Of a stretch of DNA of 64,000 nucleotides, positions 62,317 to 64,000 are shown piece after piece. The DNA is taken from contig NZ_JAUSXS010000001.1 of assembly GCF_030816195.1 (NCBI RefSeq), forward strand, positions 2,689,501 through 2,753,500, read 5' to 3'. Position 1 is the stretch's first letter. Every line of letters begins with the position of its first letter. Made by a program: the position numbers and the translations under genes. The notes below the pieces were generated by a model, which was not told the DNA's origin, searched no databases, and saw only the letters and a program-made list of their open reading frames with translations. This stretch comes from Pseudomonas sp. W4I3. GTDB taxonomy: Bacteria > Pseudomonadota > Gammaproteobacteria > Pseudomonadales > Pseudomonadaceae.

Positions 62317-64000
62317 ATGAACTTCACGCTGCTTAAAGAGTTCTTCGCCGGTTTCCTGCGGACCCGGCATATCGCCCGGCATTTTCGGCGCCTGGCGATG
62401 CTCGAAACCGTGACCGACGCCAGTGTCAGCCGCGAAGTGCCGCCCAGCCTGGCGCAAACCCTGGTGGCCGCGGCCAACGGCAGTGCCGTGCAACTGCTGG
62501 GCATGCTGGGCAGCCACGCCGAGGGCCTGAACGCTCAGGAGGCCGACGCATTGCGTGGGCAATACGGGCTCAATGAGGTCGAGCATGAGCAGCCACTGCC
62601 TTGGTGGGTGCACCTGTGGCACTGCTATAAAAACCCGTTCAACCTGCTGCTGACCTTGCTGGCGGTGATTTCCTGGCTGACCGAGGACATGAAGGCCGCC
62701 ACGGTGATTTTCTCCATGGTGGTGCTGTCGACTTTGCTGCGTTTCTGGCAGGAGGCCAAGTCGAACAAGGCCGCTGACGCCTTGAAAGCCATGGTCAGCA
62801 ACACGGCCACAGTATTGCGCCGAGACGCGGCCAAGCGCCTCGAACTGCCGATCAAACAACTGGTACCGGGTGACCTGATCGTGTTGTCGGCCGGTGACAT
62901 GATTCCCGCCGATTGTCGCGTACTCAGCGCCAAGGATTTGTTCGTCAGCCAGGCGGCAATGACCGGTGAGTCGATGCCGGTGGAGAAGTTCGTGCAGCAG
63001 CAGGATGCCCATACGCGCAACCCGCTGGACCTGGAAAACATCCTGTTCATGGGCACCAACGTAGTGTCGGGCGCCGCCACCGCGGTGATTCTGGCCACTG
63101 GCAACAGCACCTACTTCGGTGCGTTGGCGCAACGCGTCACGGCGACCGACCGCGCCACCACGTCGTTCCAGAATGGCGTCAACAAGGTCAGCTGGTTGCT
63201 GATCCGCTTCATGTTCGTGATGGCGCCGCTGGTGTTGTTCATCAATGGGTTCACCAAGGGCGACTGGACCGAAGCGCTGTTGTTCGCGCTTTCGATTGCC
63301 GTGGGCCTTACCCCCGAAATGCTGCCGATGATTGTCACCTCGACGTTGGCCAAGGGCGCGGTGTTCCTGTCGCGCAAGAAAGTCATCGTCAAGCGCCTGG
63401 ACGCGATCCAGAACTTCGGCGCCATGGATGTATTGTGCACGGACAAGACCGGCACGCTGACCCAGGACCGGATTTTCCTCGCGCGCCATGTGGATGTGTG
63501 GGGCCAGGAGTCCGAGGATGTGCTGGAAATGGCCTACCTCAACAGCTACTACCAGACCGGCTTGAAAAACCTGCTGGACGTGGCGGTACTCGAGCACGTC
63601 GAAATACACCGTGACTTGAAAGTCGGTACCGCGTTTCACAAGGTCGATGAGATTCCATTCGACTTCAATCGTCGCCGCATGTCGGTGGTGGTCGCCGAAA
63701 AGGACCAACCACATCTGTTGATCTGCAAGGGCGCGGTGGAAGAGATTCTGTCGGTGTGCAGCACCGTACGCCACGGCGAGGTCAACGAGGCGTTGACGGA
63801 CGATCTGCTGGCGCGCATTCGCCAGGTGACCGCAGCGTTCAACGAAGAAGGCCTGCGCGTGGTGGCCGTGGCCGCGCAACCGATGGCATCGGGCCGCGAC
63901 ACTTACAGCCTGGCGGATGAAAACAACCTGACCCTGATCGGCTATGTGGCGTTCCTCGACCCACCCAAGGAAAGTACCGCGCCTGCGCTCAAGGCCCTGA
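62317..64000 (+). CDS. mgtA: Magnesium-importing P-type ATPase (5' part)
   Basis: The visible 561 codons give an N-terminal cytoplasmic region, first helices (NPFNLLLTLLAVISWL), the actuator motif AMTGESMPVEK, the membrane motif VGLTPEMLPMIV, and the phosphorylation motif DKTGTLTQD. MgtA/MgtB imports Mg2+ across the inner membrane using ATP. GCAGGAG precedes the ATG. The gene runs past the window end. Confidence 0.93.
   Translation, partial: MNFTLLKEFFAGFLRTRHIARHFRRLAMLETVTDASVSREVPPSLAQTLVAAANGSAVQLLGMLGSHAEGLNAQEADALRGQYGLNEVEHEQPLPWWVHLWHCYKNPFNLLLTLLAVISWLTEDMKAATVIFSMVVLSTLLRFWQEAKSNKAADALKAMVSNTATVLRRDAAKRLELPIKQLVPGDLIVLSAGDMIPADCRVLSAKDLFVSQAAMTGESMPVEKFVQQQDAHTRNPLDLENILFMGTNVVSGAATAVILATGNSTYFGALAQRVTATDRATTSFQNGVNKVSWLLIRFMFVMAPLVLFINGFTKGDWTEALLFALSIAVGLTPEMLPMIVTSTLAKGAVFLSRKKVIVKRLDAIQNFGAMDVLCTDKTGTLTQDRIFLARHVDVWGQESEDVLEMAYLNSYYQTGLKNLLDVAVLEHVEIHRDLKVGTAFHKVDEIPFDFNRRRMSVVVAEKDQPHLLICKGAVEEILSVCSTVRHGEVNEALTDDLLARIRQVTAAFNEEGLRVVAVAAQPMASGRDTYSLADENNLTLIGYVAFLDPPKESTAPALKAL

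Noticed and set aside
62218..63879. 553-aa minus-strand frame at the right end
   Set aside because: Shadow of mgtA, whose plus-strand frame shows all P-type ATPase motifs but is open past the window end.

Overview
The window is a piece of a Pseudomonas chromosome of the P. fluorescens type. The evidence is GC-rich coding DNA, a selD-mnmH pair, hemB, short REP repeats of the kinds common in fluorescent pseudomonads, and many Pseudomonas-style regulator/transport genes. A low-GC mobile element of 23.9 kb (37761-61687) interrupts it, splitting a small FKBP-type prolyl isomerase gene in two.

Left chromosomal part (1-37.5 kb): small lipoprotein; a TerC-family gene with a one-base frameshift; selD-mnmH (selenium into tRNA); a YraQ/ArsP-type permease; a histidine phosphatase; a GST and a PhzF-like enzyme; hemB; a large RHS toxin whose tip looks like a pertussis/cholera-type ADP-ribosyltransferase, with a likely immunity gene; a DUF1615 lipoprotein; an acetoacetate module (CoA-transferase A and B plus thiolase) with a divergent LysR gene; Sir2, CBS and topoisomerase III; a metabolite MFS transporter, a GMC oxidoreductase and a divergent LysR gene; a transglutaminase-like secreted protein; a gamma-glutamylpolyamine synthetase-like enzyme with its XRE-cupin regulator and a visible operator; MFS, DUF1652, PAS-LuxR, membrane and lytic transglycosylase-like genes. 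Right chromosomal part (61.7-64 kb): the 3' part of the FKBP gene, a structured leader and the start of mgtA.

The mobile element starts with a large serine integrase. Its two ends fit a serine-recombinase product exactly: joining the inner arms gives a 54-bp imperfect palindromic attP centred on a GA dinucleotide, and joining the outer arms restores the FKBP reading frame. Inside are several operons with readable sigma70 promoters. They encode a tail hub-like protein, a gp10-like tail completion protein, a Dit-like protein, a tape-measure protein and a Gp138/gpV-type spike, but I find no capsid, portal, terminase, sheath or tube gene. The first three structural/small-gene operons each open with a small CxxC...CxxxxC zinc-finger gene. 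Two long gene-free stretches (46.2-47.6 kb and 55.9-57.3 kb) are full of short hairpins. They share a 46-nt box, and one contains a complete promoter-to-terminator unit for a noncoding RNA of about 690 nt. The right third carries likely cargo: an FRG-domain protein with a small partner, a second serine recombinase, a membrane-coiled-coil-winged-helix protein, a possible HEPN-like protein, and small genes under promoters with TGTGTG repeats.

My best reading is an integrative, satellite-like element that makes or modifies phage tail parts, carries probable defence cargo, and expresses at least one large structured RNA. The combination is not one I recognise.
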